Positions 54,301 through 62,100 of a stretch of DNA of 64,000 bases are shown in pieces. The translations under genes were made by a program, and so were the position numbers. The DNA lies in assembly GCF_900109935.1 (NCBI RefSeq), contig NZ_FOBV01000004.1, positions 248,001 through 312,000 on the forward strand, in the 5' to 3' direction. A model generated the notes under the pieces. The model was given only the letters and a program-made list of their open reading frames with translations, searched no databases and had not been told where the DNA came from. Position 1 is the stretch's first letter, and each line of letters opens with the position of its first letter. Source of the stretch: Chryseobacterium taichungense (GTDB lineage Bacteria > Bacteroidota > Bacteroidia > Flavobacteriales > Weeksellaceae).

Positions 54301-54722
54301 AAGTCTTCTTTCTTCAGAACTTTTTCCGATAAGGCGCCTGCATAAGCCACAATGACTTTTGGAGATCTTCCGGAAGTAATTTTATTAATAGCTTCGGTTC
54401 TCAGAACCAGGTTTGCATTCTGCGTTTTTTCTACCTGATAAGGTTCCATGTGAGCTGCGGGAAAATACAGCACTTTGTCCTTTCCGAGAAGATCTTCCAT
54501 TTCCGTATTGGCATACAATGCATCTTCTTTATCATCAATGATATAAAGGATATGTTTGTTGCGACTAAGAAAAAGCTCTGCCACAAAGATCGAAACAGCT
54601 GATCCGGCACTTCCCTTAACGGATATATGTTGATTTTTTTCCAGTTGATTGAAAATTTCTTTTCCGAATTCTTTCTGAAGTAAATCCGGCAGAAATTTCT
54701 CGCTAATGGTTTTTAACTGCAT
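51354..54722 (-). CDS. mfd: Transcription-repair coupling factor
   Basis: Mfd removes RNA polymerase stalled at DNA lesions and recruits UvrA. The 1122-residue protein shows the N-terminal UvrB-like part (SVKGSAGSAVSIFVAELFLS), the RNA-polymerase-interacting region with the domain motif IGDYIAHIDHGIGKFMGLVK, then the RecG-like helicase: Walker A GDVGFGKTEVAI near 586-597, DEEHKFGV, TATPIPRTLQ and the GRVGRS motif in HQMRGRVGRSNRKAFCYL. The C-terminal TRCF domain follows. Slightly shorter than the E. coli protein (1148). Minus-strand and shadow ORFs were left out. Confidence 0.97.
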   Translation of the reverse strand: MQLKTISEKFLPDLLQKEFGKEIFNQLEKNQHISVKGSAGSAVSIFVAELFLSRNKHILYIIDDKEDALYANTEMEDLLGKDKVLYFPAAHMEPYQVEKTQNANLVLRTEAINKITSGRSPKVIVAYAGALSEKVLKKEDFKAISHHIKVGDQLDFDFVDELLNHYNFQQTDFVSEPGEFSVRGGIVDVFSFSNEKPYRITFFGNEIESIKTFDIETQLSVDKVKEFQLVSNMNFTVTGSRVSLLQLLPKESIVVSKNGIIGMQKLKTFYEKALEKYETLSKDIAHGTPQELFISDQEFLFDYKKFNTVDFGSVSIDGLIEMKDIKIDQIPQPSFHKNFELLIEDLEEKQNEGFDTWISFSGEKQKERLESIFEELEHELPFKSFKSEIHEGFVDHDHKILVYTDHQIFDRYQRYKSKNTFAKSEQLTLKDLMSLKIGDYIAHIDHGIGKFMGLVKVNNDGKIQECFKLTYKNGDLLYVSIHSLHKISKYNGPEGREVVLSKLGSPTWKSLKQKTKAKVKQIAFDLIKLYAQRKTAKGFAYSPDSYLQNELEASFLYEDTPDQEKATIDVKKDMEADTVMDRLVCGDVGFGKTEVAIRAAFKAATDGKQVAVLVPTTILAFQHYRSFKERLKDFPVNVAYINRFRTAKQKSETMEALKNGKVDIVIGTHQLAGSTVKFKDLGLLIIDEEHKFGVSVKDKLKTLKSNVDTLTLTATPIPRTLQFSLMAARDLSVIKTPPPNRQPVDTQLVGFNEEIIRDAVSYELQRDGQVYFINNRIENLKEIAGLIQRLVPDARVITGHGQMEGKELEKNVLDFMEGKYDVLVSTTIVESGVDVPNANTIFINDAQRFGMADLHQMRGRVGRSNRKAFCYLITPPYDMMTSDARKRLEAIEQFSDLGSGFQIAMKDLEIRGAGDLLGAEQSGFINEMGFETYQKLMQEALEELKDDQEFENLFENEEERNKLFKTTKDINIDTDLELMLPDFYISNTEERLLLYQKLAEIDNEKDLEKFESELIDRFGNLPEEAINLLKSVSLKWLAAEIGFEKIVMKNGVFLGYFPGNPQDKFYQTNKFRHIINYLTQNPAQAQLKEKTGKDGNQLMMRKDKINNVDEVNSLLKSMLKTN

Positions 54723-54783
54723 AGATAATTCTGTATAAACGACAAAAGCGATTTCGGGAGTTTCCGAAACCGTTTGATCTATA

Positions 54784-54791
54784 CAAAGATA
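54784..54791 (-). promoter_or_regulatory. Candidate -7 element of mfd
   Basis: TATCTTTG on the minus strand fits TAnnTTTG and lies about 60 bases before the mfd start. No clear -33 box was found. Confidence 0.4.
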
Positions 54792-54962
54792 ATACTTATT
54801 AATCTTTTAAACGACATTACCATATATAATGATATTTAAAAAAAAGCCTGTAATTCTTAATTTTTATTAAAATCCAAAATAAAAAGTTAAAATATATTTC
54901 ACTTTTTCAAATGGCACATTGTTTGAAAATCATACTCTACCAAAAATTAAAGAAATAATATT

Positions 54963-55355
54963 ATGAAAAAAGCAATCAGAATTTTAGGACTATTCATGCT
55001 CATGTTTTTTGCAGTCACGGCAATTACATCATGCAGCGATGATGACGATCCGGCGAACAACGATTTTTTCGCAGGAACTTACAAAGGTAGCGTAGGCTAT
55101 ACAGACGGAGACACTAACATCAATTCAGATAACGGAAGTGTATTTGTAACAAAAATCGCAAGCGGAACAAAGTATAACTTTGCCTTTTCAAACGGAATTC
55201 CTGACCTTAATGGAGTTGAATTTAATCAGCAAGGTGATAACACCCTTGTAATGGTAGGATCTACTGCGACGTCATACATTAGAATTGACAATAATGAACT
55301 AAAAATATTATATATAAAGGATGGAAAATCGTGGACTGCTAACTGTACTCGATAA
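54963..55355 (+). CDS. Small lipoprotein of unknown function
   Basis: A 130-residue protein with a lipoprotein signal ending TAITSC, followed by SDDDDPANND, an acidic stretch that fits the Bacteroidota surface-lipoprotein export pattern. The body looks like a single small beta-domain (FFAGTYKGSVGYTDGDTNIN ... YIRIDNNELKILYI). I do not recognise the family. The 240 bases upstream hold no clear promoter box. Confidence 0.75.
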   Translation: MKKAIRILGLFMLMFFAVTAITSCSDDDDPANNDFFAGTYKGSVGYTDGDTNINSDNGSVFVTKIASGTKYNFAFSNGIPDLNGVEFNQQGDNTLVMVGSTATSYIRIDNNELKILYIKDGKSWTANCTR

Positions 55356-55506
55356 CCAACTTTTCATACATTATGTTAGGGCCTGCTTTTCTTCATCAAG
55401 GAAAGCAGGTTTTTATTTGTATTTACCGTACCGTTTAATGTTTTTTTAAGCTGTAATAAACTTTAGTTAAGTTTCTGAAAATGAGATTTGCCTTTACAAT
55501 TTTGAC

Positions 55507-55514
55507 TACCTTTG
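55507..55514 (+). promoter_or_regulatory. Candidate -7 element of the repeat-protein gene at 55545
   Basis: TACCTTTG fits TAnnTTTG; a TTG lies 16 bases upstream (55488-55490). It overlaps a TTG that would otherwise be taken as a longer start. Confidence 0.5.
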
Positions 55515-55544
55515 ACTCAACAAACAGCAAAAAAACAATTTACT

Positions 55545-55805
55545 ATGAAAAATTTATTATCTGCATTGTCAATCATTTTGGGACTTGGCTTTGCAACAGC
55601 TCAAACGACCGCGCCGGTTAAATCTGCATCCCAGCAAACTGTTAAAGGAACAAAAACGGTAAAAACTGCAACAGTTACCAAAGCTGAAGCAGCGCCTTCG
55701 GCTGCGAAAATGAAGAAAGACGGAACGCCTGACAAAAGATATAAGGAAAACAAAAAACTCAAAAAAGACGGCACACCGGATAAAAGGTACAAAGAAAACA
55801 AGTAG
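55545..55805 (+). CDS. Small secreted protein with two Lys-rich tandem repeats
   Basis: An 86-residue product. The signal peptide MKNLLSALSIILGLGFATAQ is followed by a Thr/Val/Lys-rich linker and two near-identical units, KKDGTPDKRYKENK, at the C-terminus. The mature protein is very basic. I chose the ATG at 55545, since the TTG at 55512 would put extra residues in front of the signal peptide and overlaps the -7 box. Similar small DGTPDxRYKEN proteins occur in Chryseobacterium; function unknown. Confidence 0.72.
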   Translation: MKNLLSALSIILGLGFATAQTTAPVKSASQQTVKGTKTVKTATVTKAEAAPSAAKMKKDGTPDKRYKENKKLKKDGTPDKRYKENK

Positions 55806-55846
55806 ACTCAACAATAGTTGTTATTTTCATAATCAAATTTCGAAGA

Positions 55847-55876
55847 ACCGATGACTACTCATTCATCGGTTTTTTT
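55847..55876 (+). terminator. Terminator after the repeat-protein gene
   Basis: ACCGATGA (55847-55854) pairs with TCATCGGT (55863-55870) around an 8-base loop, followed by six T. Confidence 0.87.
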
Positions 55877-55921
55877 GTTGGATTATTGGTTATTGGATAT
55901 TAAAGTTTCTTCAGTTATTTA

Positions 55922-55929
55922 TAAATTTG
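55922..55929 (+). promoter_or_regulatory. -7 element placed 4 bases before the GH3-family start
   Basis: TAAATTTG fits TAnnTTTG and ends 4 bases before the ATG at 55934, so transcription should start at or beside the start codon (leaderless mRNA). No TTG at standard spacing. Confidence 0.5.
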
Positions 55930-55933
55930 AAGA

Positions 55934-57433
55934 ATGTTAAACTTCCTAAAGAAAAATATCGCATTGCTCTGGGCAAAAAAGCATGTACGCGATGCTGAAG
56001 AATTCAAAAAAAATGCTGAGGAAAATCAGGAGAAATTGCTACTTTCTCTTACGGAGACCGCAAAAAAAACGCTTTTTGGGAGAGAGCATGATTTTGAAAA
56101 TATTAAATCTATAGCCGATTTTCAGAAGAAAGTACAGATTTCAGATTATGAAGATCTCAAACCTTATATTGAAAGAGTAAAAAAAGGACAGGCCAATATT
56201 CTCTGGACAGCTATTCCGGAATATTTTGCAAAAACTTCAGGAACGACCTCCGGCTCAAAATATATTCCTATATCAAAAGAAGGAATGCCCTTTCAGGTAA
56301 AGGGTGCTCAAAGTGCTCTTTTTCATTACATTGCCAAGAACAATAATGCTGATTTTGTAAACGGGAAAATGATCTTCTTACAGGGAAGTCCCGAACTTGA
56401 AGAAGTTTTCGGAATAAAAACAGGCCGTCTCTCAGGAATTGTCGCTCATCATATCCCAAAATACCTGCAGAAAAACAGGCTGCCAAGTTGGGAAACCAAC
56501 GTAATGGAAGACTGGGAAGCTAAAGTCGACAAAATCGTGGAAGAAACGGAAAAAGAAAACATGACTCTTATTTCCGGAATTCCACCATGGCTGATTATGT
56601 ATTTTGAAAAGCTGGTTGAAAAGCATCATAAAAAAATCAAACAGATATTCCCGAATCTTCAGCTGATCGTGACCGGTGGCGTAAATTATGAGCCTTACCG
56701 CGATAAAATGGAAGAGCTTCTCGGAGGAAAAGTAGATATTGTACAGACATTTCCTGCTTCTGAAGGCTTTTTTGCTTTTCAGGATGACTATACCAAAGAA
56801 GGATTATTACTTTTAACCGATCATGGTATATTCTACGAATTTGTTCCGCTGGAAGAATATAGCAAACCTGATGCGAGAAGATTAACCTTAAAAGATATTG
56901 AGCTTAATAAAGATTATGCTTTGATCTTAACAACCAATTCAGGACTTTGGGCGTATTCTATCGGTGATGTTGTAAGATTTATTGATAAAAATCCGCACAG
57001 AATTTTAGTAAGTGGAAGAACCAAACATTACACTTCTGCTTTTGGAGAACACGTGATTGCCTATGAAGTGGAAGAAGCCATAAAAGCAACCCTGGAAAAA
57101 TATCCGGCCCAGATCACGGAGTTTCATCTCGCTCCAAATGTAAATCCTAAAGAAGGACTTCCTTACCACGAATGGTATATAGAATTTGAGAAAGAACCTG
57201 AAGATTTAGAGTTGTTTAAAAATGAACTCGACCTACAGCTGAGAAAACGTAATACATATTATGACGACCTGATTTCAGGAAATATTCTGCAAAAACTTCA
57301 TATCATCAATTTGAAGAAAAATGCCTTTCATGAATATGCCAAATCGCAGGGAAAACTGGGTGGGCAAAATAAAACCCCAAGACTCGCCAATGACAGAAAA
57401 ATTGCAGAATTATTGGAAAATTACAAACTTTAA
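55934..57433 (+). CDS. GH3-family acyl-adenylating/ligase-type protein
   Basis: A 499-residue protein of the GH3 family, named from plant auxin-responsive acyl-acid-amido synthetases. The family's ATP/AMP-site pattern is clear: TSGTTSGSKYIPISKEGM near 107-124, VTGGVNYEPYRDKM, TFPASEGFFAFQDD and YSIGDVVRFIDKNPHRILVS. Plant members join amino acids to hormones such as auxin or jasmonate; bacterial members are common in Bacteroidota but their substrates are not known to me. Monocistronic in appearance, with a possibly leaderless transcript. Confidence 0.9.
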   Translation: MLNFLKKNIALLWAKKHVRDAEEFKKNAEENQEKLLLSLTETAKKTLFGREHDFENIKSIADFQKKVQISDYEDLKPYIERVKKGQANILWTAIPEYFAKTSGTTSGSKYIPISKEGMPFQVKGAQSALFHYIAKNNNADFVNGKMIFLQGSPELEEVFGIKTGRLSGIVAHHIPKYLQKNRLPSWETNVMEDWEAKVDKIVEETEKENMTLISGIPPWLIMYFEKLVEKHHKKIKQIFPNLQLIVTGGVNYEPYRDKMEELLGGKVDIVQTFPASEGFFAFQDDYTKEGLLLLTDHGIFYEFVPLEEYSKPDARRLTLKDIELNKDYALILTTNSGLWAYSIGDVVRFIDKNPHRILVSGRTKHYTSAFGEHVIAYEVEEAIKATLEKYPAQITEFHLAPNVNPKEGLPYHEWYIEFEKEPEDLELFKNELDLQLRKRNTYYDDLISGNILQKLHIINLKKNAFHEYAKSQGKLGGQNKTPRLANDRKIAELLENYKL

Positions 57434-57476
57434 GCACTTTTTTTCAATTCCGGAAACGTATATTCGAAAAAAATTA

Positions 57477-57484
57477 TAAATTTG
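57477..57484 (+). promoter_or_regulatory. Candidate -7 element of the gene at 57503
   Basis: TAAATTTG fits TAnnTTTG and ends 18 bases before the ATG. No TTG at standard spacing. Confidence 0.45.
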
Positions 57485-57502
57485 GAAAACTAAAAAATAA
57501 TA

Positions 57503-57865
57503 ATGAAAGCATCTGTACTTTTAAAATCATCTTTATTGACGTCGTTATTTGTAATTTCATCCTGTGCAACCACAAAATACAGTATGGATACTGCGAAAAA
57601 TGATTATTCTAATCTTGAAGCAGGAAGAACATATACTGTAATGATGAGAGATGGCTCAAAAAACCAAAAAATATTATTCCGTAATGTAGAAGGAGATAAT
57701 ATCATCGGAACTGCCGGTAAAAAAGACAGTACAGTTGTTACTATTCCTAAATCTAATGTAGCTGCCGTAAGAGACAGCAGAAAAGCTAAAACAGCAATCG
57801 GAGCCACAGTAATCGGAGCTGCGGGAGTTGCGGCTTTGGTTATCAGCGCATCGAGAGCAGACTAA
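57503..57865 (+). CDS. Small lipoprotein of unknown function
   Basis: A 120-residue protein with signal and lipobox VISSC (Cys21) followed by ATTKYSMDTAKNDYSNLEAG. The middle has a short beta-rich unit with GRTYTVMMRDGSKNQKILFR, similar to small Sm-like or bacterial SH3-type strands. A hydrophobic C-terminal helix (TAIGATVIGAAGVAALVISA) may sit in the membrane. Function unknown. Confidence 0.75.
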   Translation: MKASVLLKSSLLTSLFVISSCATTKYSMDTAKNDYSNLEAGRTYTVMMRDGSKNQKILFRNVEGDNIIGTAGKKDSTVVTIPKSNVAAVRDSRKAKTAIGATVIGAAGVAALVISASRAD

Positions 57866-57946
57866 ATAGATTTTATCTTTTAACTGTCATACAATATTTC
57901 ATTTAAAAAAACAGCATATGTATAGCCTTGAATTAATATTTGAGGC

Positions 57947-57954
57947 TATTTTTG
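57947..57954 (+). promoter_or_regulatory. -7 element placed 4 bases before the MFS start
   Basis: TATTTTTG fits TAnnTTTG and ends 4 bases before the ATG at 57959; a TTG lies 16 bases upstream (57928-57930). Predicts a leaderless mRNA, as for the GH3 gene. Confidence 0.5.
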
Positions 57955-57958
57955 TGAG

Positions 57959-59194
57959 ATGATTTCGTTTACCCCGTTACAGACACTACAAAATGTCGAG
58001 TTCAGAAACCTTCTTACGGGAAGATTTTTTATAGTTCTTGCTTTCAGAATGCTTGCCACTTTATTAGGATGGTGGGTGTATCAGCTTACAAAAGATCCCT
58101 TTTCAATTGGTTTAATAGGACTTTCGGAAGTGATTCCGGCGGTAAGTTGTGCATTATATGCAGGTCACGTGATCGACATGAATGAAAAGAAAAGACTATT
58201 ATTAATCTGTAATTATGCTTATATTTTCTTAATAGGATTATTGCTGATTCCCGCCTTCTTTAATGTCGAAATGCATTTTACGGGACATCAGATCACCTAT
58301 TTTATTTATGGTGTTATTTTTTTCACAGGAATCGCCAGAGCATTTATCGGTCCGATCGTACCTTCCATGATTCCTAAAATTGTAAAAAAAGAAAACCTCC
58401 CTAATGCAGTCACTTTAAACCAGGCGACATTTCTCATTTCTTCAGTTTGTGGCCATGCGACGGGCGGATTTCTGATAGGATATTTTGGGGTAAGATGGAC
58501 GCTGGTTGTGATTATATTACTGATCTTTTTAGCTTCTTTATTCTTTTTTCAATTAAATAAACAACATTCCGAATACAAAAAAGAGAATATTAACGTTATA
58601 GAAAGTATGCGGGAAGGAATTTCTTACATCTTTAAGACAAAAGAAATCCTGGGAGCTCTTTGCCTTGATATGTTTGCGGTTCTTTTCGGAGGTGCTGTTG
58701 CGATGATTCCGGTGTACGCCACCGATATCCTCAAAGTGGGAGCAGAAGGCTTTGGACTTTTGAATGCGGCTTCAGATATAGGATCGATGTGTATTATTAC
58801 CATTCTGTCGATTATTCCGCTTAGGAAAAATCAGGGAAAAATTTTATTGACAGTAGTTACAGGATTTGGGCTTTGCATCATTGGTTTTGGATTATCCCGT
58901 TTGTATTGGCTCTCTTTCATGTTTTTAATGATGAGTGGGATGCTGGACGGAATTTCGGTAGTTATCAGAGGAACAATCGTTCAATTGAAAACACCAGACA
59001 ATATCAGAGGCAGAGTATTGAGTGTGAATTCAATATTCATTATGTCGAGTAACGAAATGGGACAATTTGAAAGCGGATTATCAGCAAAATTACTCGGTGT
59101 AGTGCGCTCTGTAGTGTTCGGAGGAACGATGACTGTGCTTGTAGCACTGCTAGTAGGAACGACAAATCCAAAATTGAGAAAAATGAAATATTAG
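57959..59194 (+). CDS. MFS transporter (enterobactin-exporter/MefA-like group)
   Basis: A 411-residue integral-membrane protein with about 12 hydrophobic spans. It starts LQTLQNVEFRNLLTGRFFIV and has the between-helices motif GHVIDMNEKKRLLL near 61-74, as in the MFS_3/EntS-like group that exports siderophores or drugs. VPSMIPKIVKKENLPNAVTL lies near 132-151, which is diagnostic. The substrate is unknown; no siderophore genes are adjacent. The start has very little upstream leader. Confidence 0.88.
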   Translation: MISFTPLQTLQNVEFRNLLTGRFFIVLAFRMLATLLGWWVYQLTKDPFSIGLIGLSEVIPAVSCALYAGHVIDMNEKKRLLLICNYAYIFLIGLLLIPAFFNVEMHFTGHQITYFIYGVIFFTGIARAFIGPIVPSMIPKIVKKENLPNAVTLNQATFLISSVCGHATGGFLIGYFGVRWTLVVIILLIFLASLFFFQLNKQHSEYKKENINVIESMREGISYIFKTKEILGALCLDMFAVLFGGAVAMIPVYATDILKVGAEGFGLLNAASDIGSMCIITILSIIPLRKNQGKILLTVVTGFGLCIIGFGLSRLYWLSFMFLMMSGMLDGISVVIRGTIVQLKTPDNIRGRVLSVNSIFIMSSNEMGQFESGLSAKLLGVVRSVVFGGTMTVLVALLVGTTNPKLRKMKY

Positions 59195-59256
59195 GAGCAT
59201 AAATACTAATTTATTAAATTAATTTCAAAAACTTTAGTTTAAAATCAATAATTTTT

Positions 59257-59264
59257 TATATTTG
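59257..59264 (+). promoter_or_regulatory. Candidate -7 element of the gene at 59284
   Basis: TATATTTG fits TAnnTTTG and ends 19 bases before the ATG. No TTG at standard spacing. Confidence 0.5.
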
Positions 59265-59283
59265 TAATATAAAAATCCCTTAC

Positions 59284-59892
59284 ATGAAAAAAACTCTACT
59301 TATTTGTTTTTGTGTAGTAGGCTTTTGCTTACAAGCGCAAACCTTCAGTGAAAAAGACTTCAAACAAACTGTTTCACAGGTAAACTCTGCTAAGACAGAA
59401 AGTGATTATGAAAACGCTTTTCAGAAATTTTCCAAGTTTACCTCTACAAAACCGACAGAAAAATGGGAAGCATATTATTATGCGGCAGTGGCTGTCTATA
59501 TGAAAGCGGAGCTGCAACTCAAAAAAAATCCTTCTCTGGATGTTTCTGGGTTAAGCAGTTTAGCTAAAAAATATGTTGATGGAGGACATACTCAACAGGA
59601 TAGCAATGAAGTAAATCTATTGACTGGACTTATCTGCCTTCAGAAGCTTCAGATGAAAGGTGCTATGGATGAAAAGAAATATCTGGATATTATTCATCAG
59701 GCAATTGCAAAAGCTGATGCAACAGCCCCTGACAATCCCTTATTAGCAATCTTAAAGGCGAAACTTGCAGAAAGATCAAATGACCAGGCGAATGCAAAGG
59801 TACTTTACGAAAAAGCTTCTAATGAATTTCAGAAGTCAAAAGGTAATGCTTTGCTAAGCTGGGGTTCATCACTAATTCCAGGGAGCAAGTAA
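59284..59892 (+). CDS. Secreted TPR-like protein of unknown function
   Basis: A 202-residue protein with a signal peptide ending GFCLQAQ (about 1-19). The mature part is helical, with Ala/Lys-rich segments and paired helices (SDYENAFQKFSKFTSTKPTE; ANAKVLYEKASNEFQKSKGN) that look like degenerate tetratricopeptide repeats. It lies 30 bases before a T9SS-exported surface protein and is probably co-transcribed with it. Function unknown. Confidence 0.78.
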   Translation: MKKTLLICFCVVGFCLQAQTFSEKDFKQTVSQVNSAKTESDYENAFQKFSKFTSTKPTEKWEAYYYAAVAVYMKAELQLKKNPSLDVSGLSSLAKKYVDGGHTQQDSNEVNLLTGLICLQKLQMKGAMDEKKYLDIIHQAIAKADATAPDNPLLAILKAKLAERSNDQANAKVLYEKASNEFQKSKGNALLSWGSSLIPGSK

Positions 59893-59922
59893 TAAAGAAG
59901 TATTAATTTTTAAACTAAACAA

Positions 59923-62025
59923 ATGAAAAATTATCTACTTCTTTTTTTGCTTTTCGTGAGCTGTACCTTTTTTGGACAATCACCTGCCGGTCCACAGGAC
60001 TGTATTTATGCTATTCCAATTTGTAGCAACGCCGACATTTCCCTCACACCGGGAGGCACCGGAATCTATGATGAATCTGAACATTCAACAGGATCCTGCC
60101 TGTATGGTGAAAGTAACTCTATATGGCTGACCTTCAGCGTACAAACTGCCGGAACACTAACGTTTCTTATCACACCTGCGGCTCCAAGTATAGATTATGA
60201 CTTTGCATTATATGGTCCTAACCATAATTGTGCAAATTTAAATGTTGCTCCACTGAGATGTTCTTATGCCGGCATCAATTTTGGCGTAGTAAACCCTACC
60301 GGTTTAAGCATGACGGCTACCGACACCTCTGAAGATGGTGGTGGAGATGGCTATGTTAAATATATAGATGTACTTCCGGGGCAGGTATATCATTTGCTTT
60401 TAAACAATTTTTCCCAAGATATTGCTCCGTTTTCACTGACTTTTGGGGGCACTGCAACACTTCTTACTCCATTTGACAACGGTTCTGCGCAAATACACCA
60501 GCCATTTCCATTTTTAGAGCCCGGTCCAAATCATGACGGTAAGATTGATATCTGTGGTAATCCTGTCACTTTTGACTTCTCCACATTGAGTTCTCAGATA
60601 TTAAATGGTAACCCCAACTTTATCGTAAAATATTACAGGAGCGGAACAGATGCTTTTGATGATATCAATGCAATAACAACGCCGATTCCTGTGAACACAA
60701 CGACGACCTACACTTATGCTATTGCTTATGTAGACCCGTCAAGCCCTACAAGCTTTTTAAATCAGTGTAGAGAATATGGAACGATCAATTTTACTGATCG
60801 ATCTTTCCCTCTTAATCCTGCAACGCTAACATCCTGTAGCAATAACAATTCTGGAACAGCACTATATAATCTGACTTCAGCTGCTATTGGTAATACAACA
60901 GGTCTTACATTACAATATTATCCTTCATTAAATGATGCTAATAATGGGACTAATGAAATAATGGAGCCATATGCTTACACATCTGCTGCAGGCTATGCAT
61001 TTGTAAAAGCAACCAATACATACGGATGTACGAAAATTGTTCAGATTACATTAAATTTCTATCCGATTGTAACAGTAACCGATGCTACACTAAGATCATG
61101 TTTTATTGAAGGAAATCCTTCCACCGCCATGTTTAATCTTACAACAGCACCTGTTACCAGTATGACGGGAATTACGAAAGAATACTATCCATCTGTAGCT
61201 GATGCTGTAAATGGCACCAATATAATTTCAAACTTCCAGACTTATGTTGCCCCTACCGGCGTAGTATATGTAAAAGTGATCAATTCAAACGGATGCTATG
61301 CCGTTGCCAAAGTAGATCTGATTGTTCTTCCTCCTGTTTATTCAAATGTTTTGGAAGACAAAATAATATGTATGGAAGATACTACTACTTTGGATGCAGG
61401 TCCCGGATTTAGCGGATATAAATGGAGTACCGGCGCAACAACTTCTTCAATCAGTAATGTTACCGTTGGTACCTATTGGGTAGAACTGAAAACAGGAAAC
61501 TGTATTGCCAGACAAACGGTAAAGGTTTATGCTTCAGAGCAACCTGTTATTTCAAATGTTGACATTACAAATAACACAATTACAGTAAATGTAATTGGCG
61601 GAGCTGCTCCTTACAAATATTCTCTTGATGGGATCAACTGGCAGGATTCCAATGAATTCAAAAATGTAGCCAGAGGTGATAATACCGTATATGTAAAAGA
61701 CGGATATGATTGTGATCCTATTACGATAACGGTAGTTGTTCCTAACCTGGTAAATGTCATTACGCCAAACGGAGATGGTGTAAATGATGTAATCGACTAT
61801 TCTGCATTAGCCAGCAAGCAAAACTTAGTGCTTAGTATCTTTGACAGATATGGTGTAAAAGTTGGGCAGGCAGATAAGTTCAACGGATACAAATGGGACG
61901 GAACCACAGGTGGCAAAAAAGTACCTACCGGCACCTACTGGTACACCGTTACATGGAACGAGAATAACAAAAAAAATACACCATTCAAATTCTCAGGATG
62001 GGTAATGGTAAAAAACAGAGATTAA
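59923..62025 (+). CDS. Surface protein with T9SS type B (gliding-motility-associated) C-terminal domain
   Basis: A 700-residue protein with a signal peptide ending SCTFFG. The N-terminal part (about 20-190) has CIYAIPICSNADISLTPGG and SIWLTFSVQTAGTLTFLITP, a jelly-roll-like domain shared with the next gene. Repeated units with SCSNNNSGTALYNLTSA and YYPSLNDANNGTNEI then follow, and an Ig-like region. The end, NVITPNGDGVNDVIDYSALA through YWYTVTWNENNK, is the CHU_C/type B sorting domain recognised by the type 9 secretion system, which places the protein at the cell surface or outside. Confidence 0.93.
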   Translation: MKNYLLLFLLFVSCTFFGQSPAGPQDCIYAIPICSNADISLTPGGTGIYDESEHSTGSCLYGESNSIWLTFSVQTAGTLTFLITPAAPSIDYDFALYGPNHNCANLNVAPLRCSYAGINFGVVNPTGLSMTATDTSEDGGGDGYVKYIDVLPGQVYHLLLNNFSQDIAPFSLTFGGTATLLTPFDNGSAQIHQPFPFLEPGPNHDGKIDICGNPVTFDFSTLSSQILNGNPNFIVKYYRSGTDAFDDINAITTPIPVNTTTTYTYAIAYVDPSSPTSFLNQCREYGTINFTDRSFPLNPATLTSCSNNNSGTALYNLTSAAIGNTTGLTLQYYPSLNDANNGTNEIMEPYAYTSAAGYAFVKATNTYGCTKIVQITLNFYPIVTVTDATLRSCFIEGNPSTAMFNLTTAPVTSMTGITKEYYPSVADAVNGTNIISNFQTYVAPTGVVYVKVINSNGCYAVAKVDLIVLPPVYSNVLEDKIICMEDTTTLDAGPGFSGYKWSTGATTSSISNVTVGTYWVELKTGNCIARQTVKVYASEQPVISNVDITNNTITVNVIGGAAPYKYSLDGINWQDSNEFKNVARGDNTVYVKDGYDCDPITITVVVPNLVNVITPNGDGVNDVIDYSALASKQNLVLSIFDRYGVKVGQADKFNGYKWDGTTGGKKVPTGTYWYTVTWNENNKKNTPFKFSGWVMVKNRD

Positions 62026-62043
62026 ATTAATTACTAGTGAAAT

Positions 62044-62070
62044 AAAACCGCTTTTTCAGGCGGTTTTTTT
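62044..62070 (+). terminator. Terminator between the two tandem surface-protein genes
   Basis: AAAACCGC (62044-62051) pairs with GCGGTTTT (62060-62067) around an 8-base loop with further T. It lies 19 bases after the stop codon, so the second gene needs its own promoter or read-through. Confidence 0.87.
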
Positions 62071-62100
62071 CACATAACAATAAATAATAAATCATTTCTA

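Noticed and set aside
55569..55814. Minus-strand ORFs opposite the Lys-rich repeat protein
   Set aside because: The repeat pattern arises from the plus-strand codons, and the plus-strand frame has a proper signal peptide and terminator.
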